Counted from the stretch's first letter, positions 1-5,861 are shown. The stretch is DNA of 6,968 nt from Lentzea sp. (GCA_030146905.1 JASLAV010001147.1:1-6968); one strand, 5' to 3'. Numbers and translations are program-made. The notes: generated from the letters alone by a model not told the origin.

Positions 1-255
1 GCGGCCGGGGTGCCCCAGCTGGTCGAGCCGGGGCCCGGCGACCGGACCGTGCACGCCACGGCGATCAGCGGGCGCGGGGCGGGGCTCGCGGCACGACCGG
101 AGGAGGTCACCCCGGCACTGCTCACGCGGCTGATCGAGGACTCGAAGCTGCAGCGGGCCGCCGGTGAGGTGCGCGACGAGATCGCCGGCATGCCGTCCCC
201 GGCGGAGGTGGCGGCGCAGTGGGAGAGTTTCGCGCGCTGGGGGCGCGGTTCGTGA
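1..255 (+). CDS. GT-B glycosyltransferase, C-terminal fragment (5' end outside window)
   Basis: Frame 1 is open from the first base and stops with TGA at 253-255, giving the last 84 residues of a longer protein. The visible part begins AAGVPQLVEPG. This matches the segment after the HGG-G-T nucleotide-sugar binding motif of GT1/MGT-family enzymes that attach deoxysugars to polyketides and related aglycones. It ends with the usual tail helix (DEIAGMPSPAEV), which resembles the tail of the next gene (AEIAAMPHPDDV), so the two are probably tandem paralogous glycosyltransferases. The catalytic N-terminal half is not in the window, so acceptor and sugar cannot be guessed. A GTG at position 10 lies inside the conserved fold and is not a real start. 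The gap to the next gene is about 33 bp, compatible with co-transcription. Confidence 0.82.
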   Translation, partial: AAGVPQLVEPGPGDRTVHATAISGRGAGLAARPEEVTPALLTRLIEDSKLQRAAGEVRDEIAGMPSPAEVAAQWESFARWGRGS

Positions 256-257
256 GA

Positions 258-288
258 TTGACCCCGGCGTAATAAGACAGCCTCTAAT
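258..288 (+). promoter_or_regulatory. Weak candidate promoter before the second glycosyltransferase
   Basis: TTGACC (258-263) is a good -35 match. A 19-nt spacer leads to TCTAAT (283-288), a poor -10. If used, transcription would start around 295, giving a leaderless or nearly leaderless mRNA on GTG 298. This would fit the lack of a ribosome binding site. The spacer is long and the -10 is weak, so read-through from the upstream glycosyltransferase is an equally good explanation. Confidence 0.25.
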
Positions 289-1443
289 GTGGAGCGTGTG
301 CGCATTCTCTTCTCGAGCTTAGGCTCACACGGACACGTTTATCCGATACTCCCGCTCGCGATCGCCGCCCGCGAGCAGGGGCATGACGTCCTCTACGCCG
401 TCGACCCGGGGTTCCACCCGACTGTGGAAAAGCTGGGTTTCACGGTCGTCGACGCCGGCGTGAGCATCTGGGACGCGTTCCGTCAGGCCAACGCGCTGCA
501 CGGCACCTCCGAGTTCCGCCGCGACATGCTGCGGCAGACCGCGGTCGACGCCTTCGGATCCGTGCTGCCCAGGGCCTTCGTGAACGACCTGGAGCCCGTG
601 CTGGAGCGGGACAAGCCCGACCTCGTCGTCTTCGAGATCATCAACGCCGGAGCGGGCCTCGCCGCACTGCGCGCGGGCATTCCCGCCGTCTGCCACGGAT
701 TCGGCAAGATGGACGAGAACCTGGTTCCGGAAGCAATGAGGGACCTGCTGCTGGAGTACGCCGCAGAACTCGGCATCAACGTCCCGAATGGGCAGCATTA
801 CGGACTCGGATCGCCTTATCTCGACGTCTTTCCCCCGTCTTTGCAGGACGTCGGGTTCCTGTCGGACGTCGATCGGATTCCGATGCGTCCCGTTCCGTTC
901 GCCGAGCCGGGTGAATTGCCCGAATGCGTCACCACGCGTTCCAGGCCGCTGGTGTACCTCACGTTCGGAACCGCGTTCTCGAACCCGGACCTGCTGCGGA
1001 CCGCGGTCGCCGGGCTGTCGGGGCTGGACGCCGAGGTGCTGGTCGCCACGGGCCCGCAGGTCCAGCCGTCCGCGCTGACCGACGTGCCGGGCAACGTGCA
1101 CGTGCTGTCGTGGGTGCCCCAGGCGGACCTGCTCGCGCACGCAGATCTCGTCGTGCACCACGGTGGCGCGGGCACGACGGTGAGCGCGATGGCCAACGGC
1201 CTGCCGCAGCTGGTGCTGCCGCAGGGCGCCGACCAGTTCCGCAACGCCGAGATCGTCACGAACACCGGGCTCGGTGCCCAGCTCGTCGCCGAGGAGTTCA
1301 CCTCGGACGCGGTGCTGGAGACGGCGCGCAAGCTTCTGGCCGACACCGGCGTGCAGGCCGCGAACACCCGCATCGCTGCGGAGATCGCGGCCATGCCGCA
1401 CCCGGACGACGTCGTGCCGAAACTCGTGGAACTCGCTGGCTGA
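289..1443 (+). CDS. GT-B (GT1/MGT family) glycosyltransferase, natural-product type
   Basis: A full-length (384 aa) cytoplasmic glycosyltransferase, expected to transfer a sugar from an NDP-sugar to a small-molecule acceptor. The N-terminal acceptor domain opens with RILFSSLGSHGHVYP; His14 or His16 is the likely catalytic base, as in OleD-like enzymes. The C-terminal donor domain has the TFGTAFSN loop (225-232), SWVPQADLLAHADLVVHHGG (274-293) and the donor-contact region around D316/Q317. Length is normal for the family. The start is uncertain: GTG 289 gives MERVRILF, while GTG 298 gives the more family-like MRILF. Neither has a convincing Shine-Dalgarno, and the GGAG at 291-294 is too close to 298. 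Leu11 is encoded by TTA (319-321), a very rare codon in such genomes. The gene is convergent with the STAS gene. The specific sugar and acceptor are unknown. Confidence 0.93.
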   Translation: MERVRILFSSLGSHGHVYPILPLAIAAREQGHDVLYAVDPGFHPTVEKLGFTVVDAGVSIWDAFRQANALHGTSEFRRDMLRQTAVDAFGSVLPRAFVNDLEPVLERDKPDLVVFEIINAGAGLAALRAGIPAVCHGFGKMDENLVPEAMRDLLLEYAAELGINVPNGQHYGLGSPYLDVFPPSLQDVGFLSDVDRIPMRPVPFAEPGELPECVTTRSRPLVYLTFGTAFSNPDLLRTAVAGLSGLDAEVLVATGPQVQPSALTDVPGNVHVLSWVPQADLLAHADLVVHHGGAGTTVSAMANGLPQLVLPQGADQFRNAEIVTNTGLGAQLVAEEFTSDAVLETARKLLADTGVQAANTRIAAEIAAMPHPDDVVPKLVELAG

Positions 1444-1454
1444 GAACGGACCGG

Positions 1455-1483
1455 GACCGGTGCCTACTCGCTGGGCACCGGTC
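1455..1483. terminator. Bidirectional hairpin terminator between convergent genes
   Basis: GACCGGTGCC (1455-1464) pairs perfectly with GGCACCGGTC (1474-1483) around a 9-nt loop, a 10-bp GC-rich stem. It lies 11 bp after the glycosyltransferase stop and overlaps the TAG stop of the opposing STAS gene (1464-1466). There is no T-tract on either strand, which is common for actinobacterial terminators. The convergent context makes termination the best reading. Confidence 0.7.
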
Positions 1484-1847
1484 GGAGGGCGGACAGCGCC
1501 TCGTCGACGGAGTTGTGCAGCAGCAGCACGTCGGCCACTCCTGTGACCTGCAAAGGCCTTCTCACGGCACGATGAGGCGCCACGACGTGGAAGTCCTTGC
1601 CGTACTCGTCGGCCAGCTCGTGCGCCGTGATCAACGTCGAGATGCCGGTCGAGCCGAAGAAGCTGACCTGTGTGAGATCCGCGACCAGCGCCGGGCCCTC
1701 AGCGGAGAAGCCGAGGCGCAAGGCGTCCAGCACCTCGTCAGCCGTGTCTACGTCGATTTCACCTTCCACCGCGACGACCACCACACCGGCGACATCTGCG
1801 GCACGCACCGTGAGCAGCGGTGACTCCCTGAACTGATCTTCGTTCAC
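1464..1847 (-). CDS. STAS-domain anti-sigma-factor antagonist (RsbV/SpoIIAA-like)
   Basis: A 127-aa single-domain cytoplasmic STAS protein. Such proteins free a sigma factor, or another partner, by binding a GHKL anti-sigma kinase, and are switched off by phosphorylation of one Ser. The core strand VVVVAVEGEIDVDTADEV is typical. The phospho-acceptor loop reads VSFFGSTGISTL with Ser66 (codon 1650-1652). Canonical RsbV/BldG proteins have Asp before this Ser; here it is Gly65, as in several actinobacterial paralogues. I chose GTG 1847 over GTG 1853 because GGGGAG at 1858-1853 gives a 5-nt spacer to 1847 but overlaps 1853. The ATPase gene lies upstream on the same strand, 173 bp away (1848-2020), a natural partner. 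No sigma factor gene is in the window, so the final target is unknown. Confidence 0.88.
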   Translation of the reverse strand: MNEDQFRESPLLTVRAADVAGVVVVAVEGEIDVDTADEVLDALRLGFSAEGPALVADLTQVSFFGSTGISTLITAHELADEYGKDFHVVAPHRAVRRPLQVTGVADVLLLHNSVDEALSALRPVPSE

Positions 1848-2020
1848 CAGCACTCCCCGGTGGCCGAAGCACGTGAAACGCGGACTCCGAGCACGCTGCT
1901 GAACCCGGTTACCCGTTCGACGTTACGGCCGTTGCTCCCACACCACAACCTGTTGGTCACCCAACCGCCTGATGGCTGCGACCCGTCCAGTGTCGCGCAC
2001 GGCCCCGGCCGGACGGACGG
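1848..2020. other. Intergenic gap between the ATPase and STAS genes
   Basis: This 173-bp stretch separates two genes on the minus strand that would be expected to be close partners. It holds the STAS ribosome binding site (GGGGAG, minus strand 1858-1853) and a minus-strand GGGTAA at 1914-1909. GGGTAA resembles the -10 of SigB/SigF-type promoters, but no matching GNNT/GTTT -35 lies at 14-16 nt. A separate stress-type promoter for the STAS gene is possible but not supported. No coding potential was recognised. Confidence 0.4.
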
Positions 2021-2440
2021 TCACCCCCACCCGGCCGCCAGCTCGCACCAGACGACTCTCCTGCCGGTCTCGGCGGCGACTCCCCACGCCTCGCACAACT
2101 CGGCGACGAGCCGGAGTCCCCAGCTGCCGGCCCGCGGCTCGGTGGCGGCGTGGTCGGCCACCTCGACCCGCACGCGGTCCCGGTTGCCGGTGATGCGCAC
2201 GATCGGCCGGCCGCTGCCGTGGCGGACCGCGTGGGTGGTGAACTCGTCGGCTACCAGCACGACGTCGTCGTGGCTGCCGCGATAACCGCAGTTCAGCGCC
2301 GCGTACCTGGCGAAGTCGCGGGCTAGTGACACGCCGCCGCGCCGGTCGATCTCCGGCAGGGAGAACACGGCTTCGGTGAACGCGCTCGTGGCCACGGGTT
2401 CACACTGCACCACCTCGCCGGTCCGTGCAGGCGCAAGCAA
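2021..2440 (-). CDS. Small GHKL ATPase, anti-sigma factor (RsbW-like), degenerate N-box
   Basis: A protein of up to 139 aa with the HATPase_c_2 fold of RsbW/SpoIIAB-like regulators, which bind a sigma factor and phosphorylate a STAS antagonist. Visible are the N-terminal FSLPEID...LARDFARY element, the N-box region DEFTTHAVRHG (65-75), the G1-like VEVADHA with Asp96 and the G2-like GSWGL (105-109). The general-base Glu66 is kept, but the Mg-binding Asn of the N-box (consensus E-x-x-x-N-A) is His70 (codon 2231-2233), and the ATP lid between G1 and G2 is very short. It may bind ATP weakly or act as a pure binding partner. The start is unresolved: TTG 2440 abuts a hairpin (2441-2455), while GTG 2413, 2410 and 2395 are in frame and would better fit homologues that begin just before the FSLP element. 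It sits between the oxidase and STAS genes on the same strand. Confidence 0.82.
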   Translation of the reverse strand: MLAPARTGEVVQCEPVATSAFTEAVFSLPEIDRRGGVSLARDFARYAALNCGYRGSHDDVVLVADEFTTHAVRHGSGRPIVRITGNRDRVRVEVADHAATEPRAGSWGLRLVAELCEAWGVAAETGRRVVWCELAAGWG

Positions 2441-2455
2441 ACCAACTCCGTTGGT
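2441..2455 (-). terminator. Short hairpin between oxidase and ATPase genes
   Basis: ACCAAC (2441-2446) and GTTGGT (2450-2455) form a 6-bp stem with a 3-nt loop, about 30 bp after the oxidase stop. Read on the minus strand it is followed by TTGCTTG, a weak T-rich tail. It could be a partial terminator or attenuator. It also sits directly against the TTG candidate start of the ATPase, which argues for an internal GTG start. Confidence 0.35.
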
Positions 2456-2485
2456 GCAGTCGCTCCAGCCGGGCAGACCTCCTGG

Positions 2486-3481
2486 TCACCCGACGGCGTA
2501 CCTGAAGTTCCGCGACCGTCCGACGACGAACGGCCGCAGGTGGGCGAACACCTCCTCGTGCTGCTCCTCGACACCGAGCTGGGGCGAGATCAGCTTGACC
2601 AGGTGCGTCGCGCCGGTCGTGAGGGCGCCGCCCAGCGGGAGGACGCCGACGAAGATCGGCACACTGGAGCTCTCCGCCTGCCGCCGCACCCGCTGCAGCG
2701 CGTCCAGCGGCAGGTCGTTCAGCAGCACGTTGTCGCCCTGGTAGGTGTGCGGCGGGAGCGGGGCGCCGGCCGCCTCGGCGAACGGCCTGAGCCCGAACCC
2801 CTCGCGCAGCCGCGGTGCGACGCGGAGGTGGCCGACGTCGAACGGCCTCGTGCTCGCGAAGGTCACCCGGACCACGTCGCCGAGGGTGCTGAGGGCCGGC
2901 GTGACGTGTTCGGGCAGGTCCCACGTGTGGAACGCCTCGAACACCGCTTCCGCGTGCTCGGCGGCGAAGAACATCTCCCCCGCGTGGACGTGGGTCAGGT
3001 CGAGCAGTTCGAACTCCATCGCGGTGACGACGTCACCGACCTTCTCCGTCCTGAGGACGCGGTCGCGCGCGAGGCCGAACTCGCGGGCGAGCACGCTGAA
3101 CCCGCCGCCGAGGGTGTAGCCGACGACACCCACGTCGCTCGCGTCGCCGCTGAGCGGAGCGAGACCGAGGGGTGCGGCCTTCTCGATCACCTGCTGCCAG
3201 ACGGCACCCGCTCCGACCCTGGCGGTCCTGGTCGCGGGGTCGATCTCGACGTCGTTCATGCGCCTGGTCGAGATGAGGACGCCGGTGGTCGCCGTGGTCA
3301 GGCCGTGGCCGGTGGTCTGGACGGCGTGGTCGAGGCCGTGGTTCTCGGCGTGGTCGAGAGCTTTCCGCACGTCATCGGCGTTCTCCACCGCGAAGATCAC
3401 CTGGGGCTCGTGGCGGATCCCGGTCTGGAAACCGCTGCGTTCTTCGTCGTAGCTGTCGTCGCCGGGGTGGAAGATCTGCAT
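2486..3481 (-). CDS. FAD-linked oxidase (BBE/PCMH type), internally shortened
   Basis: A 331-aa protein of the berberine-bridge-like FAD-binding oxidoreductases, which usually have about 430-460 residues and oxidise small molecules. Recognisable parts in order are FHPGDDSYDEERSGFQTGIRH near the start, the FAD-binding TTGHG with His59, ISTRRMNDVEIDP, ARVGAGAVWQQV, the GVVGYTLGGGFSVLAREFGL block (118-137), VVTAMEFELLDLT, an HTYQGDNVLLNDLP segment and the C-terminal VVGRSRNF (BBE end). The highly conserved xPDLFWALRGGGGNFG segment expected between the LGGG block and VVTAMEFEL is absent, and the middle and C-terminal parts also look shortened. The frame stays open, with no stop or shift. The start is ATG 3481, with no clear Shine-Dalgarno. 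It is divergent from the LysR gene, 70 bp apart, so it is the likely LysR target. Whether it still binds FAD is doubtful; it could be a specialised short form or a decaying gene. Confidence 0.8.
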   Translation of the reverse strand: MQIFHPGDDSYDEERSGFQTGIRHEPQVIFAVENADDVRKALDHAENHGLDHAVQTTGHGLTTATTGVLISTRRMNDVEIDPATRTARVGAGAVWQQVIEKAAPLGLAPLSGDASDVGVVGYTLGGGFSVLAREFGLARDRVLRTEKVGDVVTAMEFELLDLTHVHAGEMFFAAEHAEAVFEAFHTWDLPEHVTPALSTLGDVVRVTFASTRPFDVGHLRVAPRLREGFGLRPFAEAAGAPLPPHTYQGDNVLLNDLPLDALQRVRRQAESSSVPIFVGVLPLGGALTTGATHLVKLISPQLGVEEQHEEVFAHLRPFVVGRSRNFRYAVG

Positions 3482-3485
3482 GTAT

Positions 3486-3498
3486 CCAGCGTCGCTGG
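3486..3498. promoter_or_regulatory. Perfect dyad CCAGCG-T-CGCTGG in the oxidase leader
   Basis: A 13-bp perfect inverted repeat with a single central base lies 4 bp before the oxidase ATG, where a ribosome binding site would be expected. A 1-nt loop is unsuitable for a full RNA hairpin, so a dimeric protein operator is the more natural reading, with partial masking of translation as an alternative. Confidence 0.4.
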
Positions 3499-3504
3499 CC
3501 TGGT

Positions 3505-3510
3505 CTTATA
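3505..3510 (-). promoter_or_regulatory. Candidate -10 of the oxidase promoter
   Basis: On the minus strand this reads TATAAG, five of six bases of the -10 consensus. It predicts transcription from about 3497-3499 and a leader of roughly 17 nt. No good -35 is found at 16-18 nt, which is typical of promoters that need a LysR-type activator. A weak dyad TCTT-N8-AAGA (3504-3519) overlaps it. Confidence 0.45.
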
Positions 3511-3537
3511 TGTCCAAGATCTGATTGTGCTCATTCC

Positions 3538-3553
3538 TATAATCGTTCGTTAT
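3538..3553 (+). promoter_or_regulatory. LysR promoter -10 (TATAAT) overlapped by a T-N11-A operator
   Basis: TATAAT at 3538-3543 is a perfect -10, ending 8 nt before the ATG at 3552, so the mRNA should begin at or within a few bases of the start codon. The same bases contain ATAA-TCGTTCG-TTAT (3539-3553), a dyad with T3540 and A3552 spaced as T-N11-A, the classic LysR box. Binding here would cover both the -10 and the start codon and repress the regulator. For the divergent oxidase it would lie at about -40 to -55, a position where LysR proteins activate. No clear -35 is seen. Confidence 0.6.
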
Positions 3554-4424
3554 GGAACTTCGGCAGCTGGAGTACTTCGTCGCGGTCGTCGAGGAGGGCT
3601 CGTTCACGCGTGCCGCGGAACGGGTGCACGTCGCGCAGCCCGGTGTCAGCGCGCAGATCCGGCGACTGGAACGGGAGCTCGGGCACGACCTGCTCGACCG
3701 GTCGGGACGCGCGGTCACGGTGACGGACGTGGGCGCGGCGGTGCTGCCGCTGGCGAGAGCTGCCCTCGGTTCGGTGGAATCGGCGCGGCGGACCGTGGAG
3801 GAGATGGCCGGGCTGGTGCGTGGGCTCGTGCGCGTCGGGATGGTCGTGTCGTGCGGGATCATGGACGTGCCGGAGCTGCTGTCGTCGTTCCACACGTCGT
3901 TCCCCGGCGTGGAGATCACGTTGGTGGAGGCCAACTCCGACTCGCTCGTGTCGTCCCTCGTGGACGGTGGGCTCGACCTCGCGCTGATCGGTTACGCGGG
4001 ACCGGAGCCGGACGGCCTGTCCGTGCGGGTGCTGGCCGATGAGCCGCTCGTGGCCGCTGTGGCCGCTACGGATCCCTGGTACGGCAGGGAGGTCGTTCCG
4101 CTGGACGCGTTGCTGGAGCGCGGGTTGATCAGCCTGCCGCCGGGAACGGGGTTGCGCGGGGCGTTGGACGAGGCGTGCGGTTCGCGTCGCCCGCGCATCG
4201 CGTTCGAGGCGTCCGCGCCGGCGATGGTGATCACGCTGGCGCAGCGCGGGCTCGGGCCGGCCGTGCTGGCGTCGTCGATGGTTCCGCACGACCTGCACGC
4301 GGTGCGGATCACGGACCCGTCACCCCGCAGCAGGCTCGCCTTCGCGTGGCGCGCGGAAGGCCCGCACAGCCCGGCGGCGCGGGCGCTGATCGGGGTGGCG
4401 GAAAACCGGATGACAGCTCCCTGA
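3552..4424 (+). CDS. LysR-type transcriptional regulator
   Basis: A 290-aa cytoplasmic DNA-binding regulator of normal family length. The N-terminal winged helix-turn-helix is clear: MELRQLEYFVAVVEEGSFTR, then AAERVHVAQPGVSAQIRRLE (21-40), followed by the linker helix (about 60-90). The rest (about 92-285) is a periplasmic-binding-protein-like effector domain with the usual SFHTSFPGVEITLVE and GLDLALIGY elements and PGTGLRG in the second subdomain. The effector is unknown. The start is ATG 3552: it gives the canonical MELRQL N-terminus and needs no ribosome binding site because the transcript appears leaderless. The divergent shortened oxidase gene is the expected target; the downstream EF-Tu gene is 209 bp away on the same strand and may or may not be read through. 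Confidence 0.95.
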   Translation: MELRQLEYFVAVVEEGSFTRAAERVHVAQPGVSAQIRRLERELGHDLLDRSGRAVTVTDVGAAVLPLARAALGSVESARRTVEEMAGLVRGLVRVGMVVSCGIMDVPELLSSFHTSFPGVEITLVEANSDSLVSSLVDGGLDLALIGYAGPEPDGLSVRVLADEPLVAAVAATDPWYGREVVPLDALLERGLISLPPGTGLRGALDEACGSRRPRIAFEASAPAMVITLAQRGLGPAVLASSMVPHDLHAVRITDPSPRSRLAFAWRAEGPHSPAARALIGVAENRMTAP

Positions 4425-4474
4425 GTCCCTGTCACGATCATCGGCATGTTCCTGACGGCTGAGCACAACACGTT

Positions 4475-4490
4475 CGCAGGTGTTCCTGCG
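4475..4490 (+). promoter_or_regulatory. Hairpin CGCAGG-TGTT-CCTGCG upstream of EF-Tu
   Basis: A perfect 6-bp stem with a 4-nt loop starts 50 bp after the LysR stop and about 145 bp before the EF-Tu start. It has no T-tract. It could terminate the LysR transcript or lie in the EF-Tu leader as a regulatory structure. The rest of 4425-4633 shows no convincing promoter, a small GGTGG/CCACC repeat (4576-4580 and 4588-4592) and no coding signal. Confidence 0.35.
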
Positions 4491-4620
4491 GGCGCGCTCG
4501 CCGTCGCCTCGGCACAGCTCGCCGGCGCCCGACTCTGACCCTTCTCCAGTCCCTCCTTCAGGACCGCTGGGGGAGGGTGGCAGCAGTCCACCGGTTCTGA
4601 GCACCCGGCTGTACTTCCCC

Positions 4621-4631
4621 GAGGAACAGGG
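4621..4631 (+). promoter_or_regulatory. Ribosome binding site of EF-Tu
   Basis: GAGGAACAGGG precedes the ATG at 4634; GAGGAA leaves a 7-nt spacer. This fixes the start and indicates efficient translation. Confidence 0.7.
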
Positions 4632-4633
4632 CG

Positions 4634-5818
4634 ATGAAGCAGGAGTTCGTGCGCGCCAAGCCGCACCTCAACATCGGCACCATGGGACACGTCGACCACG
4701 GCAAGACCACGCTGACGGCCGCCATCACCAAGGTGCTGTCCGAAATGGACCCGTCGGGCACCACCTTCACGGCGTTCGACCGCATCGACCGCGCGCCGGA
4801 GGAGCTGGCCCGCGGCATCACGATCAACATCGCGCACGTCGAGTACGAGACGCCCACGCGTCACTACGCGCACGTCGACATGCCCGGCCACGCCGACTAC
4901 GTGAAGAACATGATCACGGGTGCGGCGCAGCTGGACGGCGCGATCCTCGTGGTGTCCGCTGAGGACGGCACGATGCCGCAGACGCGTGAGCACGTGGTGC
5001 TGGCGCGCCGGGTGGGCGTACCGCACGTGGTCGTGGCACTGAACAAGGCCGACGCGGTGAGCGACCCGGAGCTGCTCGACCTGGTGGAGCTGGAGATCCG
5101 CGACCTGCTCTCCCAGTACGGCTTCGACGGCAACGCCACACCGGTGGTGCGGGTGTCCGGCCTGCGCGCACTGCAGGGCGACCCGGTGTGGGTGCAGTCG
5201 GTGGTGGCGTTGCTCGACGCCATCGACTCGCACGTGCCGGTGCCGTCACGTGACCTCGACGGGGCGTTCCTCATGCCGATCGAGAACGTCATGACCATCA
5301 CCGGTCGCGGCACCGTCGTGACCGGCGCGGTCGAACGCGGCGTGCTCGGCATCGGTGACGCGGTCGAGGTCGTCGGTCTCGGTGACGCGGTGACGTCCGT
5401 CGCCACCGGCATCGAGACGTTCGGCAAGCCGATGCGGCAGGCCCAGGCGGGAGACAACGCCGCGGTCCTGCTGCGGGGTGTGAAGCGCGGAGAAGTCCGG
5501 CGCGGCCAGGTCCTGGCCCTGCCGGGCAGCGTCGCGCCGCACACCAGGTTCCGCGCGTCGGTGTACCTGCTCTCCCACGCGGAGGGCGGCCGGCACACCG
5601 GGATCACGTCGAACTACCGGCCGCAGTTCCACTTCCGCACCGGCGACGTCGTCGGCGTGGTGGAGCTGTCCGGCACGGCGCCGGCCATGCCGGGCGACAC
5701 CGTCGACGTGACGGTGGAGCTGGGCAAGGCGGTGGCGATGGACGCCGGGCTCGGGTTCGCGATCCGCGAGGGCGGCAAGACCGTGGGAGCGGGCACGGTC
5801 GGCGAGATCCTCGCTTGA
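4634..5818 (+). CDS. tuf: Divergent second elongation factor Tu, probable antibiotic-resistant target copy
   Basis: A complete 394-aa EF-Tu, the GTPase that carries aminoacyl-tRNA to the ribosome. Domain 1 shows the P-loop GHVDHGKT (18-25), RGITI switch I with Thr63, switch [10 protein letters not shown] with His86, NKAD (137-140) and VSGL (174-177). Domains 2 and 3 follow, up to [13 protein letters not shown] near the end. The start is ATG 4634 behind GAGGAACAGGG (4621-4631). It aligns with E. coli EF-Tu (mature numbering) with a constant +2 offset. This gives Q124 to Arg126, R230 to Ala232 and G275 to Ala277, positions tied respectively to kirromycin, pulvomycin and GE2270A resistance; L120 is Val122. 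Y160, E259, Q329, R333, T334 and A375 are kept. C81 is Met83 and the G5 Ala is Gly176. It is not next to fusA/rpsG, so it is an accessory copy. Resistance is inferred; a stress or developmental copy is the alternative. Confidence 0.93.
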   Translation: MKQEFVRAKPHLNIGTMGHVDHGKTTLTAAITKVLSEMDPSGTTFTAFDRIDRAPEELARGITINIAHVEYETPTRHYAHVDMPGHADYVKNMITGAAQLDGAILVVSAEDGTMPQTREHVVLARRVGVPHVVVALNKADAVSDPELLDLVELEIRDLLSQYGFDGNATPVVRVSGLRALQGDPVWVQSVVALLDAIDSHVPVPSRDLDGAFLMPIENVMTITGRGTVVTGAVERGVLGIGDAVEVVGLGDAVTSVATGIETFGKPMRQAQAGDNAAVLLRGVKRGEVRRGQVLALPGSVAPHTRFRASVYLLSHAEGGRHTGITSNYRPQFHFRTGDVVGVVELSGTAPAMPGDTVDVTVELGKAVAMDAGLGFAIREGGKTVGAGTVGEILA

Positions 5819-5861
5819 GGCGGTGGTGACGACCCGAGAAGGTGGTCGCGCCGCCTTTGAA

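Noticed and set aside
924..1823. Plus-strand open frame spanning the end of the glycosyltransferase and the STAS gene
   Set aside because: It crosses a terminator and two well-supported genes in the wrong frame; composition is typical of a shadow frame.
1909..1914. SigB/SigF-like -10 (GGGTAA on the minus strand) before the STAS gene
   Set aside because: No GNNT/GTTT -35 at 14-16 nt; a six-base match alone is not enough.
1860..2285. Plus-strand open frame of 141 codons between the STAS and ATPase genes
   Set aside because: It runs antisense through the ATPase gene, is dominated by Ser/Thr/Pro/Arg, and has no ribosome binding site or recognisable motif.
2486..3481. Frameshift as the cause of the missing FAD-domain block
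   Set aside because: The residues on both sides are contiguous in one frame with no intervening DNA that could encode the block, so this is an in-frame deletion, not a frameshift.
2540..4042. Long plus-strand open frame (500 codons) opposite the oxidase and into the LysR gene
   Set aside because: It is antisense to a recognisable oxidase, rich in Arg/Gly/Val/His-Asp repeats of no family, and overlaps the LysR gene in another frame. It is a GC-rich shadow.
4425..4633. Promoter, T-box or riboswitch for EF-Tu
   Set aside because: Only short stems were found; no convincing -35/-10 pair and no conserved riboswitch core was recognised.
3992..5233. Long minus-strand open frame (413 codons) across the LysR and EF-Tu genes
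   Set aside because: It is opposite two clearly conserved genes, and its His/Arg-rich composition shows no domain.
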